Shown one piece after another: positions 33,962-45,856 of a DNA stretch of 64,000 nucleotides; within the stretch, counting starts at the first letter, position 1, and the number at the start of each line of letters is the position of its first letter. Made by a program: the position numbers and the translations under genes. The stretch lies in contig NC_018395.1 in NCBI RefSeq assembly GCF_000208865.1, positions 1,705,920 to 1,769,919 on the forward strand, given 5' to 3'. A model generated the notes under the pieces. That model saw only the letters and a list, made by a program, of their open reading frames with translations, was not told where the DNA came from and did no database searches. Source of the stretch: Neospora caninum Liverpool. Taxonomy: Eukaryota; Apicomplexa; Conoidasida; Eucoccidiorida; Sarcocystidae.

Positions 33962-36900
33962 ATGTGTTGCGCCCGTCTCCCGGATGAGGCAGCTCGATTC
34001 GACTCTCCCCTTTTTTGTGTGCCGCCTTCTCTACAGTCCCGTGTGTCTAAGCTTGGTCGCGCAAACGTTCTCTCTTGGCGCACCGGGCGGTTCCTGTGTC
34101 CTTCCAACCGTTTCCGCCCTCGCATATACTCGCGCGCGCAAAACTCGAAACATCCGCAGCCACTCGCCACGCACCGGCTGCCGAATGCCGTTCCCTCAGA
34201 TCCCAAACACCCCCCGATGGAATGGAAGGCAGACGAAAGCCGGTCTTTTGCCTCGGAGAGGAGTTCGTCCTCGCCGGCTTGGTCTGCCCAGAGTCCCTCT
34301 GAGGCCGCGTGCGTGGACGCCCGACTTTCACTCGGCAGTCCAGGCGCGTCCTGGCGCATTTTCAGCGAAAATGCGCCTTCTCTCCGGGGCCTCTCGCCCT
34401 CCAGGGATCGGCGTTCTCTCTGGAGACGAGGGACGGCCTGCACGCTTGCTCTGTGGGTGTTTTTTCTGGTGTTTCCGCTCTCTAGATGGATCGACTGCGA
34501 CCGCTTGATGCTCCCCGCTGCTGCGCGCGCGCTCACGCTGCCGGAAGGACACGCAACGCCTGGCGAGGAAACTGGGAGACGCCCCGGACTTGTGGGCGAG
34601 GACGGTCGAAACGCGCGAGAGGGAATGAAACGCCCAGATCTCGGGGATAACGCTTCGACAGCGGCAGGGATCGTCTCGCCTGCGAGTCGCGTCTCCTCCC
34701 AACCGGCGCCTAAGGTCTTCTCTGCACTTTCTTTCTCGTCTGCTTTCGGCCCCGCTCCTCACCTGTCGGACGTCGTGTCCCATGGAAACAGAGGCGACAC
34801 GCATGCGGCGCTCGACCTGAGCGGCAAAGACCGGCTTCTGCGAGCTCTCGCCGCTTCGCCGTGGACTCTCAACAGCTCAGAGGCAAGGACGCGGCGGCCA
34901 CGAGAGCAAGATGCGATGCAGTCAGAAGGGGAAGTGAGGGAAGAAGCGGAAGAGCGCGATGGTCCGCGGCACGTGCGAGGTTTTGCTTCGATTGTTGATC
35001 GGGCGTTTGCCCCCCAAAACGACAGAGACCAAGCGCGCGGGCACACCGCCCCGCGCTCCGCTGCTTCTTCCTTTGCTCGCGGCGACCAGGACGATCCGTT
35101 CTTAGAGCTTGAGTTCCAAGAAATCCGACGCGCGAGACAGCCTCCTCCCTTCGCCGTGTTCTCCGACGGGTTGCTGGCTCTGCCTGCGGACCCCCCTCAC
35201 GCCCAGCAACACCCGTGGCGGGCCTCTTCTAACCGCTTGCCGCGCATGCACGTCTCTGTGCACCACGCGCGGCGCCTCGATCCCATGTCTCCTTCGGCGC
35301 CTGCCGCTCCCGCGCCGTCTCGCTCGGATTCCTTTCCCGTTTCGCGAGAATATCTCCTTGCCCACAGGCGCGAGACGACCGATGCGTATTCCGCGTCGAT
35401 AGACGAGAGCCAGTTCGTCATTCTGGATACCGAGCTGCGCGGTCTCTTCCTCACAGCCCTGTACGACGTCCTCCTGTTTCTTCTCGCTCTCTTGTGTTGG
35501 CTGCGCCTCCGGCGATTCCGCGGAGACCATCTCTGTCTCCCGCCGGACGTGCACGCGTCTCTCTCGCTTCGCCGCCCCGAGGGAGATGCGCGACTCCCCT
35601 CTTTGCGCTCGACTGCGTCCGGCCAGCCTCCGTCGGCTGCCTCCAGTGCGCCTCCTCCACAGTCTCCTTTCGTCCCTTCGCCTTGCGGGGCGGAATCGCG
35701 TGAGCCTGGAGCGTCTCGAGCGTTGCCGTTGGAGGACGTTGCGGGGGAGCCCTCGGGCGCGGCGGCTCGGGCGCCAGGCGAGGGAAGTGAGGAGGGCGGT
35801 CGCCAGCTCTCCGGTCAAAGAGCCGCGCTCCCTTCTCCCTTGATGGAACCTTTTTGTCTGAATCCGCCTCTCGCCGTCCCTCTTCTGTCTCCGCTGGAGC
35901 AGAAGCAAGCGGAGGAAGGAGAGAGTCGCGCATCGACGGAAGACGTCCTGCCTAGGGCAGAGCCGAACTTCCAGATGTCTCTGTCTCTCGCGTCTCCGTC
36001 CCCCGGCGCCACTGCGTCGCCGCGCGAAACGCATGCACAGAGTCCCGCCGAGAGACCTTCTGCATCCGCAGCGGCTCCACGGGATGCATCCGCGTTTTCG
36101 CCTCGCAGCCCTGAGGGGGACGGCCAAGCCCGCACGCGAAGCCCAGAGCCTCCAGTTGCTGCGTCGGGGCGCTTCTCCAGCGGCGCCTTCAGCTGCTGCT
36201 TCGCTGCGTGCCGCAGCGTGAAGGCCTGCTGCCGCTCGGTTTCCAGAACGTGCGGGGTTTTGAGAGACATCTACCTCGCGATGGAGAGTCCCGTGGCCTT
36301 GCTGCATCGACGAGTGTGCACGGAAAAACGCCGAAGAAGAGAGAGAGACAACCCGCGCGCGAGAGAGCCGCACCAAGAACAGGCGCAGACGGTCTCGCCA
36401 GTACGCGACAAAGGCGAAGAAAGGGGAGGAAGAGGAGAAAGAAGAGAAAGAGAAGGAAGAGGAGAAAGAGAAGGAAGAGCCGGAGTTAACAGCGGCTCGT
36501 TTTATGCACCTGGCGAGGACGGCTCGAAAGGCGAGGCGTGTGCAGAGTGCGAACCCGGAGAGGAGAAAGCCGAGACGAAAGGAAGCGGCGCGGGAGTGTC
36601 GGGGAGAAGAAGAAGCGCGAGCGGCCAAGGCGATGATGATGGCCTGAGGAACACAGAAGGCGTTGCCGAAACTGCGAGAGAGAGAGGACGAATGGAGACG
36701 ACGAAAACGCCGGGCACCGCGTCTTCTTGGAGAGACAGCAGCTGGGTTTTCCCGGACTTTTGGCGCACCACGGAAGATCGAAACGCCCTCGATTTCGACT
36801 GCCTCAAAGGGGATATGGCCGCGTATCTCCACTTCCTCAAAACGGCGAGGGCCTGCTGCCAAGCCATCTGTATCGCCTGTGAGAATTTAATTGAGAAACA

Positions 36901-39900
36901 GAAACACGAAAGTGGTTCGTTCGTCTCTCTAATTCATGTCTGTGCCTCCCTGAACTGCCCTGAAGCCGATCCAGTCTCGAGCCTTTTTTCCACTCAATAC
37001 ATAAATATCTATATCTATGCATGCAGACGCGGGTGTATGCTGCTAGGTAGATGGAGAAATTACAGTTGAGATCGGCCTGCATATGTGTGCATGCAAACGG
37101 TCCGCCGATTAGACGCCAAATAGGTATTTTTGTATCTGATATTCGCGCGATCTATACTACCATATATTTATGGGTATACATATATATATATATATGCATG
37201 CGTGGGTGTATATACACACAGGTCTTTCACAGATCGTTTTCGTGGTGCCGTTGGTTGTCGCATGTTTTTCCCAGGTTTCCTGGTTCTGATTCCGCTGTAC
37301 GTGATCGGCGAGAAACCTCACCGAGAGTTGTACACTTTCCTCGACATGTGCACCGCCGTGGATAAATCGTCGAAAGCCGTTCTCTGGAGCATGTACGGCA
37401 TGTCCTGGATCTTCTCCGCAATGGTGTACTACGCGATCTACCATTTCTGGCTCTATCTGAAGGTGCCCGAGCGACACGGAACTTGCACGAAGCTCTCTCT
37501 GTCTCTAGATAAATATTCCGGAGCTTTCTCTTGGCTGTATTACACTACGCGTTGGACTTCCTGTTAAAATCTTGAGCGCCTCTGTTTTTAGCGTATCCAA
37601 GTATGCGAGTGTATGTGATATCTCGCAGCCGGTCTCTGGGCGCGCTGCGTGTAAATGGGCTATGTTAAACGCGAGAGGTATGCGTCTGAAAACTCTCCGT
37701 CTTTAGATCGACGTCTGTCTGTCCGCTGCGCGACGTGCTCGTCTCTCCTTTTCTCTTTCTCTCGGTGTCTGTGTGCGTCCTCTTTGAGTGTTTCGTGTGC
37801 TGCCTTTCAGAACGCGTGTCCGTTTTGTCGTTTTCCGCGCTTTCCACGTTTTTGCTGCGCTTTGCCTCCCTCGTTTCCCCGCCCCCGTCCAGCGGACTTC
37901 CGGCTGTCGCCTCGTTACCGATTTTCTGCTGTCTGTGGCTTCTGCGTTGGTCTTCGAACGACAGGCCATTCGCGCGCCGCTGCTGCCGTCGCGTTCCGCG
38001 GACGACTCTCGTCTGTCTTCTTTGCGGTTTTCGGGCGCCTCTGCGCGACACAGTCCGACCCAGAGGGTGATCGGACGCCAGTCGCCGCTAAGTGTCCCCT
38101 GTCTCTCTCCCTTCGCTCCGCCTGCGGGATCAACGGACGTTTTTTCTTCTCTTCCTTGCGCCAAAACCGCCGGCGATCGAGCAGGTTCAACCCTGGTGCG
38201 CCTCCCCTCGCCCGCGGGAACGCACCGCCCCGCGGGTCCCCCGACCCCGCGAGCGTTGTCCGGCTCCTCCCACGCCTCTCCGACTTCTGCTTTGTCTCCT
38301 GTCTCCTTCTTTGCTCCTCCTCGAGTCGCCTTCGACCCGGAGACTTTGGAGTCGAACCGCATCTGGCTAGCCCCGCCCCAAGCGTTCGCTGTGATGTTGA
38401 CCTGCGTCGATCGTCGCGTAGTCGACTCGCAGGCGTTCGCCTCGGCCTTCGTGGACCTCCACCAGCTCTACTGCAGTGTATGTACAGCTGGGCGGATGCG
38501 CCAGGTGCGTCTTCTCGACGAGGAACAGCGAAAGAACGCACGCGAAGGGCGGCGGCGGGGCACGGCCCCGGTCGGAACTGACGACTGGCCGCTGCTCCTT
38601 CAAGACGAAGCAAGGCGCGCCGGCGAGGCGCACGAGGCTAACGAGGCGGAACGCGCCGCTTCACGCCCCGTCCCAGAGGGGAAGCGCGACCGGAAAGCGA
38701 ACCGCGGGAAACCGGCAGATCGGAGAGTGCGCGAAGCATCCGGCGGGAGCGGAGCGGCAAGACGCGCGACAGACGACAAAGAGCAGGGAATTCAGTTCAG
38801 AGACTCTGTCCGCGCGAAAGCCTTGAGGCGGGCTCTGACCGCAGGAACTCTGGAAGCGGCCCGATCGGACGCAGGTAGAGCGCCGCAGGAAGAGAGCGCT
38901 CCAGTGGAGGCAAGGCTGCGAAGCCACAGTCTGCAGAAATCTCCGAGCAACCCTGAAGAACTCAGTCGCTTTGCGCAAACACGAGACCACGGAGAACAAG
39001 ACACGTGCTGGGGAAGCGATGAAGAAGAAGTCTGGTCCTGTTTTGTCCCAGGCACTTTTTCCTGGAAATGCTCATGCGTCGTCAAAGTGAGACTCGTCAT
39101 GCAATGCGGAAAACTCACATGGTAAGCGATCTTTGGCTGCAAACAGAAAGACATACCTCTATTGTTATACAGATATAGATACAGGTATAGAAAGCTGTAG
39201 CGTGAGACATACAGATAGATACATAGATATAGGCATTTACATGAATATACATACATATGGATATGTATGATGTGAAGTGTATTGAGGCGTCTGCATCTCC
39301 ATGTATACTGCGTCCTACCGGTAGGCATGAGAGATATATGGCCTGACGTGGATGGCGTAGCTGCGTATGTCCCCTTGTGGATTATGAGAGAGACTGGACG
39401 CAAAATCGGAGGTGTTTGAGGAAACGAGCACGACACGGGGAGACACCGTTTGTCTCTCCTTCTCTGGCTATGAATGCCGGCTTCTCACTTGCCGTTTTTC
39501 CTGTGCTTTCCGTCTTCCGTTTTTTCAAGAGGCGATGAAAGCGTTGTGCGTTTGTCTCCGTGAGCGTCGGAGACTTGGCAGATTCCTCCATGCTCTCGCT
39601 TTCGTCACCCCGAGTGCGATATGTGTGCGGCGTTCGAGAAATTCTTCTTCCACGTTTGTGCAGCGTCGATGAGAGTCTCCCTCGGAGAGATCACGGCCTC
39701 CGTCCGCCTGTCGTCTCCGACAGACCTGTCTCTCCGAGCGCTCTCCGTCTGTCCCCAGAGACACCGCTGACTTCTTCGTCGTGTTTTTCGCATTGCCGCG
39801 GGAGGCCTCCGTCTCCGCATCTCGCGCTCCCTTCCTCGACGCCTTCGGCCTCTCAGCCTGAGCAAGACAATCGCGGCTCTGCGCAGGTAGCTGTGCCGCC

Positions 39901-42900
39901 TTCGCCGTGCTATGCTTCTTCTTCGCGAGGCAGCGGACGGCTGCCGCCTGCGCTTCTCTCGCCTTCCTCGCTCTTCCTGCATCACCAGCGCTCCACGTCC
40001 TGGACTCAAGACGAAAACCGGTTCTTCGATGGCGAGGATTCGCAGGAGGCTCCCGTCATCTTCACCCCTGCCGCCCGCAAGCAGGCGGAGACGGGGCGGG
40101 GCCGAGGGGACACGGGCGCCGAAACGGACGGAGGCGAGGGCGAGGAAGACGAAGGTGCGCGAGGCGGCGCCTCCGCAGGGTGCTGTGGCCGGCGGAGACG
40201 CGGCGAGAGAGGTCGTGTCGACGACGACAGGCCGAGACAACTCGCTCTCCACAGGCCGAGCAGGCGGCCGCCGTGTCGACCCCTCGCGCCGTACCGTAAC
40301 GCTGGAGTCGCGTTCGTCGTGTTCGACAATCAGATTTGCGTCAAGGAAACGCTGCAGAGTACGTCCACCCAGCCTCTCCAAACGAGACTCCCTTAGGATA
40401 TGCGGGTGCAGGGACACGCATGCTCATATCTATGTATTTAAAATGTATTTGCATGAACTCATAAAAGTTCCTAGTTGTATCGGTTACGCATCTTTTTATG
40501 CGCATATATCTAAATATGCATATCTGTACATCGAGATGTACGCATATATATATATATATATATATATACATGAGTGTCCGTTTTGTGGACGGGTAGGTAT
40601 CGGGATGTGTGCGGACATCCGGGACGTTTGGGTGTGACCGTCGAGGACTGCTTCTCTGTGTACATGCGCAACACAGGTTTGTCAGATGTTTGTTCCTGTT
40701 TCGAGTGTCTTTCGCTACGCTCTTCTATTCGGGGCTCGGCGTGGGGCGGCCGGCTGTCTGTCGCCGCCCGCTGTGAGAGCGTGTGGAGCTCGGCGTGTGG
40801 CGCAGTGAGCCGTGCAGCTCTGCTTCGAGTCGCAACGCCTGTGCTGTTGTTTCGAAGATTCCTACCGGTATCGCGCGGCAAGTCGCGCACGCGGCAGAAC
40901 GTCGAGCGTCTCGTTTTCGAAAGTTCGCTTCTCTCCCGCGCCAGCGCCCTCCGACATCAACTGGGACAATCTTCACATTTCTCGTTTCAATCAGGTAGAG
41001 TCCGAACCCGCCGCCGCTGTCGCTGCCGGTTCGTCTCGGCGCCCCGCTGGAGCGAAACGAGGGTGCCTTCGCTCTGTACGTTTCGAGTCTTGAGGTGTTC
41101 TGTTTCGACAGGGGCGAGAACGCGCCTCGTGCCGATGCGCACGAGACTTTCGTTTTGAAGAGTGCGAATCAGATTGCGCTGCATTGTGGTTTTCCAGCTG
41201 TCGCGAATAGTCGGACTTAACGCTCTCCTGGTCATTCTCTGCGTCACCATCATCTCACCAGTGGCGATTCTCAACGAGCTAACTCCGATTGTCGAATCGA
41301 TTGACGAACAACTCATCGAGCATCGCCTGACGCGGCTCACCATCACAGGTCGGCGTCGCCCGTCGGAAACAGATCGGCCTCGACGGGACGCGCAGGAGCG
41401 GAAAAGAGCTCCAGCAAGAAGCTTCAAAAACAGTGGACTTCTGCATGCACAGATCCCTATATTATTTTGAGGATTCAGACAGACACAGGGATGGCGCTCC
41501 AGAGAAGTCGAGTTCGGAAGATGTCTGCTTTGTTGTTGAAGGCCCAAGCTGCAGAATAGTGACACACAGGGATATCAGCACATTCTACTGGGGACATACA
41601 TATATATATATATATATATGTGTATATAAGTGTGGATGTATATGTACAAAGACAGAGATAGACATCTGGATGGAGATTTAGGATTTTCTAGATTATGATT
41701 ATGAGATATGTATACGTAGATATGTCGGGATCTGTATGTGGATACACATGTGGATTTATCGATATTTTGTATATGCCGCGGTGCAGTTTGAGTGCCGGTG
41801 GAAAGGCACGCGGTTGGTTGACATGAGACCCCAAAGAAGAGCGATTCTGCCTTTGGGTTCTCTCTGCAGCTTCACGTGGCAGAAGAGCCAGAGTTCCCTG
41901 TCCATGCTTTTTCGATGTCTCTCAGCCTGGTTGCCGCCGTTGATTTTGCTCCTCATCAACAGCGTCGTCCAACCTCTCTTGATTAGCTATGTTGCTGCCG
42001 GCTCCGGTAAATACCTTCTTCCTCTTCTCTGACGCTAACAGCCTTCCCAGCTGCGGCGTGCAGTCCAAACGTCTCGTTTCTTGTTCACAATGAATGAGAT
42101 ACATATACAAAAAACTGTGTATATATCGTCGTAGGCACGCATGCATGCATCTACATATGTAAAACCACATATATATGAATATGTATGCATATATGTGTGT
42201 TATTCGGCATTGGCCGTTGTGACGCACCGCCACACGGGCAAAGAATGCAGTTTTTTGTCTTTTGGGTTTGCATGTTTTTGTATCAGTGCGTGTGACAGAT
42301 GTACTTCCATCCATGTACATATATATATATATATATATGTGCAAGCATGGTAGATAAGTGCGTGTATTGTCTCGAATGTCGTGGGTGGGGTGTATGTACA
42401 GGGTACTGGCTCAAGTCAGTGGAGACGGCGTACACTGTCCACGGCAACATCGTTTTCCAGATTTTGAATACGTTGGTCATTCCTCTTCTCTCTCTTTCCT
42501 CCATAGACTCTGTTCTGAGGGTGAGCTCGAAGATTTTCTCTCACTTGCGTTCGCAGAGATGTCGGAATCCGCAACTGCTGAGTGTGACACACGCGTTTTT
42601 CGTGAACAGTGTGTGCGCGACTCGGCGGCGCGGAGCGTCTAAGCGCTTCAAGTGTCTAGACACCCGCTGCGCGTTTGAGAACCCGCAGAACGGTGGCAAC
42701 CCACAGACGCGCGTAGATGGGGACACAGGACCGCCGGCGGTCGTGTGTCCTTTGCTGTCACCCTCTCTCTAAGTCCGATTCTCTATGTCTTTTTTCCCAG
42801 ACGCCTGTGAGCGATTTCTTCTCTCGTTTTGTGCGATTGTTTACTTGCCTAACCAGATCATGTACACGAACGAAATTCGCGACTGGTCCCTCATCCTCGG

Positions 42901-45856
42901 CTTCACCCTCATGCACTCTAGCGGGAGTTTCGCGCTCCGTTACCTCCTGAATCTTACTTTCCTTGGAACGGCCAATGAAATGCTCCAGATCTTCCCTCTC
43001 ATCAGTACGACCAAATGGAGACACCATTTCCGTACAAATGATTTTATATATAGTAAACATATATACTCGTATATATCTGTGGAGGTATCTGCGCATGTGT
43101 CTCTCTCGATATATATATATATATATATATATGTACAGTATCTATATGTACAGTACATATATATATATATATATATATGTACAGATATATACAGGACTCC
43201 ATCTTCAAAAACCAAAGTGAACGTGTGTGCATACCTAGATCGATATATGGATACAAGCAAATCCACGTACAAACGCACAGTCTATGCAAGGCCGAACTTT
43301 TCTCTATATACATGTATAAATGTGCAACTATATGCATATAAATGCGTATCGGTTTCTGTGTGGAATCCACCATGTTTAGTCATTTGTATAACAAAGAGGT
43401 TCCTTGAGAGGCGTTTGTTACTGATGGCACAATTCGGTGTTCTCCCTCCTGTAGGGGGCGAGAAGCGGCGCAAGTCTGCCCGTTCATCGAGAAAACGTTC
43501 GTCTCTTGTAGGGGAAAAGGCTGGTTTCCTTGTTTCTGGTTTTTTCTCCCCATTTTCGTTGTACACTCTCTTTCCTTTGAACAGCGTCTCTCGCTGCAAA
43601 ATGACGCGCGAAGACTCGACGCTTTTCAGCGCGGCGCCGGGCTGTACGTGCGGCGGTTTCAAAGATCCTCTTCTTTTTGTGATGACGTTCTGGACCGTTT
43701 GCTTTTCCTGACTGCGTGCATAGTGTCTCGGATCGACACGTACTTCTACGGATCGGCTGAAAGGAGGAAGTACCCTTTCGACATTGGCTACGCGTACGCA
43801 CAGGCACTCTCTGTTTTCACGCTCGTTCTCATGTTCAGGTGAGCCTTCGAAATGCAGTCCACCAACCGTCCGTTCTGGTGTGTGCGGCCCACAATGGGAT
43901 CAGCTTCACATATGTGCCGCCCATATAAGGATATACATGCAGACATATTCATTCCCATGAATGTGTATATATATATATATATATATATATGTACGTATGG
44001 AGTGCTGTAGGACATTGGTGTATGAGCAGTGCATACGCGCTGATCGTCTCTTCGGCGTCCGCTTCGCGTGTGTCTTTGTGCAGCTGGTTGCTCCCCTTGG
44101 TTTCCCGTGACCGACGGGAGAATCCAGCGCGCACATCCGAGCACAAACACGTTTTGTTCACATTTCCGAAAACAAGGAAGTGCCCCTGTTTTTTCATGTT
44201 TATGCATACTGGGGATATAGTATAGCTGTTGGCGAGTGTATATACACACAGACGGGTGTGGAAGTTTGTGAGATGTGGCAAGTCAGCCGCACGTGAATAT
44301 GTGTCGCTTTCTACTCTGTTGTACTGTAGTCTACCGTTGTTCGCCTGGGTCGCTTTCGTCTAACCTCTTTTGCGCCTTGTTGATTTTTCTGCTTCAGCGT
44401 GGTGGTCCCCTTGATCTTGCCTTTGGGCATCCTTTACTTTTGTTTCCGATTCAAAGTGGACAAATACAATTACATGTTCCACGTCTACGCCGACCTCGAC
44501 TTCAACTCCAACGGACACCTCGCTGTGACTGCTATCAAGTACATGCTCTTTGCAGTCGCCTTCCTGCAAGTAAGCTTCGTAGAACGCTTCGCAGATGCAA
44601 AGCTGCTTTGAGTGTCGGGCAAGAACACTCGCTGGTGAATTTAGGGCGTGTCCTGGTCCCCCCATCGACTGCAGAGAAATAAGTGTTTTCAAGTATATGC
44701 ATAGGTAGTCGAATCCGCACTTAGACGACTCTGCTGCCTCTCAAGCAGTGTAGTTGTTTCGCGGGGTCTATATCTACCACGTTGAAGTTTTCCTGACTAT
44801 CGATCAATGCCCGAGAGGCAACGGTGTTTTGCGCGGCTGTACACCGGCAAAACGTGTTCAGGTGCGATCGGCTGGGCACGGGCACACGTTGGGAAGGAAC
44901 TCCGTCGTTTTCGCTTTCGCGTTTTTCTCTGTCTTTGCAGTTCGCCATGGCAGGTTTCTTCGTCTCGCAGGACGACACCTGGATGCCGGTGGCTGGGGGC
45001 TTCATGCTGTTTATTTCTCTCGTGAGTCAAGCAGGCACTGCGGGCCAAACTCCGGGGCCGCGACGCAGTTTCGTTTGCATTCTGTGAAGTCTCGCATGGG
45101 CGCAAAAATCCTTTCCGTGTGTGCGCTTTAAACGCGCCACGGTGCATGCCGCAGCGTGGTTCTAATTGCCTGAATGTGCGGACCGCATTGGCTGTCTGGG
45201 CTGCTAGCCGCCTTTCGCGTGTCCTAACCCCAGTGTTGAGCTCTCCACCCTCAGCGGGACGAGAGGAGGCGGGAGTTTGCACCTGCACAGACACCGGATT
45301 GGAAGCCTTTCGTGGCCATTTACACGCTGGCAGCGCCGCGACTCCGTTGGGAGCCTCAAGTTCAGGAGACAAAAACGCCACGCAAGCACGTCCACAGCGG
45401 CAGCGTGTACTTCCGTGAACCGCGGGTTGCCATGGGCCGATGGTCCGGCTAGGTAGACGCATACGTGGATGTGGGAAACTGCGTATTGGAGCCCGAAGAC
45501 AAGCGATGGTGTGTGTGTGTGTATGTCCAAATGGTCCTTGGGTTTCCTTCGCACATTGGCGCACTCTTCATCTGTATGGAAGCGTGTGTTGACGGCTGGT
45601 TTTTCCTGCACAGTCTCGTGAGGCATTCCTGACCTGCTCGACCATCAGTTTCTCTGTGCATTTTGTTGTGCAGATGTCCTGGTTGACCCTTTCGTGCTAC
45701 TCCATCGTCCCGCCAGGGACGGTCAGTGCCAAAGAAGCCTCGCGCCTGAAGAACAGCGAAGGCGTCCAAGTGCTCCTCCCGCGGCAACGGCAAGAGCTCC
45801 GCGAGGCGTATCGGCAGCCGTGTGGCGTCGCGTCGGTCTGTGAGTGTGCCTTTTGA
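33962..45856 (+). CDS. OSCA/CSC1/TMEM63-family (DUF221) mechanosensitive channel-like protein
   Basis: Phase-consistent exons: 33962-36878, 37275-37462, 37893-39086, 39857-40358, 40945-40994, 41198-41361, 41870-42006, 42402-42548, 42801-43004, 43455-43507, 43585-43838, 44398-44569, 44941-45021, 45674-45856; 2,081 codons, or 1,996 residues from the alternative ATG at 34217. The family pattern is clear: a first helix LFLTALYDVLLFLLALLCW, then FLVLIPLYVIGEK, the cytosolic domain with FAVMLTCVDRRVVDSQAF and AFVVFDNQICVKETLQ, SDINWDNLHISRF, then the pore region ending in FDIGYAYAQALSVFTLVLMF, VVVPLILPLGILYFCFRF and VDKYNYMFHVY. Relatives are osmo- or tension-gated cation channels. Unusual features are a long disordered N-terminus with an extra hydrophobic segment (about residues 157-176) and very long low-complexity cytosolic insertions. 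The starts of exons 3 and 4, the end of exon 6 and all of exon 10 are the least certain. Confidence 0.82.
36416..36482 (+). repeat. purine-only low-complexity tract in the first channel exon
   Basis: The stretch is almost entirely A and G, with imperfect GAGAAAGAGAAGGAAGAG units. It encodes an Arg/Glu/Gly run (pattern GGRGERREREGRGER) in the cytosolic region before the first conserved helix pair. Confidence 0.85.
37181..37195. repeat. (TA)n microsatellite in channel intron 1
   Basis: Short uninterrupted TA run between ATACA and TGCATGCG in the intron 36879-37274. Confidence 0.85.
40544..40568. repeat. (AT)12 microsatellite in a channel intron
   Basis: Uninterrupted AT run after TACGC and before CATGAGTG, in the intron 40359-40944. 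Confidence 0.9.
41601..41619. repeat. (TA)n microsatellite in a channel intron
   Basis: Uninterrupted TA run after GGGACATACA, within the intron 41362-41869. Confidence 0.9.
42319..42338. repeat. (AT)10 microsatellite in a channel intron
   Basis: Uninterrupted AT run after CCATGTAC and before GTGCAAGC, within the intron 42007-42401. Confidence 0.9.
43109..43178. repeat. two adjacent (AT)n microsatellites in a channel intron
   Basis: AT runs at 43109-43132 and 43157-43178 flank a repeated GTACAGTA segment, within the intron 43005-43454. Confidence 0.9.
43966..43990. repeat. (TA)12 microsatellite in a channel intron
   Basis: Uninterrupted TA run after ATGAATGTG and before GTACGTATGG, within the intron 43839-44397. 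Confidence 0.9.

Noticed and set aside
33594..34508. 304-codon plus-strand ORF across the channel leader and start
   Set aside because: Out of frame with the conserved channel, starts in a T/C-rich leader and has no motif.
35102..36862. 586-codon minus-strand ORF antisense to the first channel exon
   Set aside because: Antisense shadow of GC-rich coding DNA; Arg/Ser-rich with no motif, while the sense frame leads into conserved channel helices.
36879..37069. Tail of the long first channel ORF beyond 36878
   Set aside because: The GTGAGA donor at 36879 and the acceptor before 37275 rebuild a continuous transmembrane helix; the read-through is intron with a TA repeat nearby.
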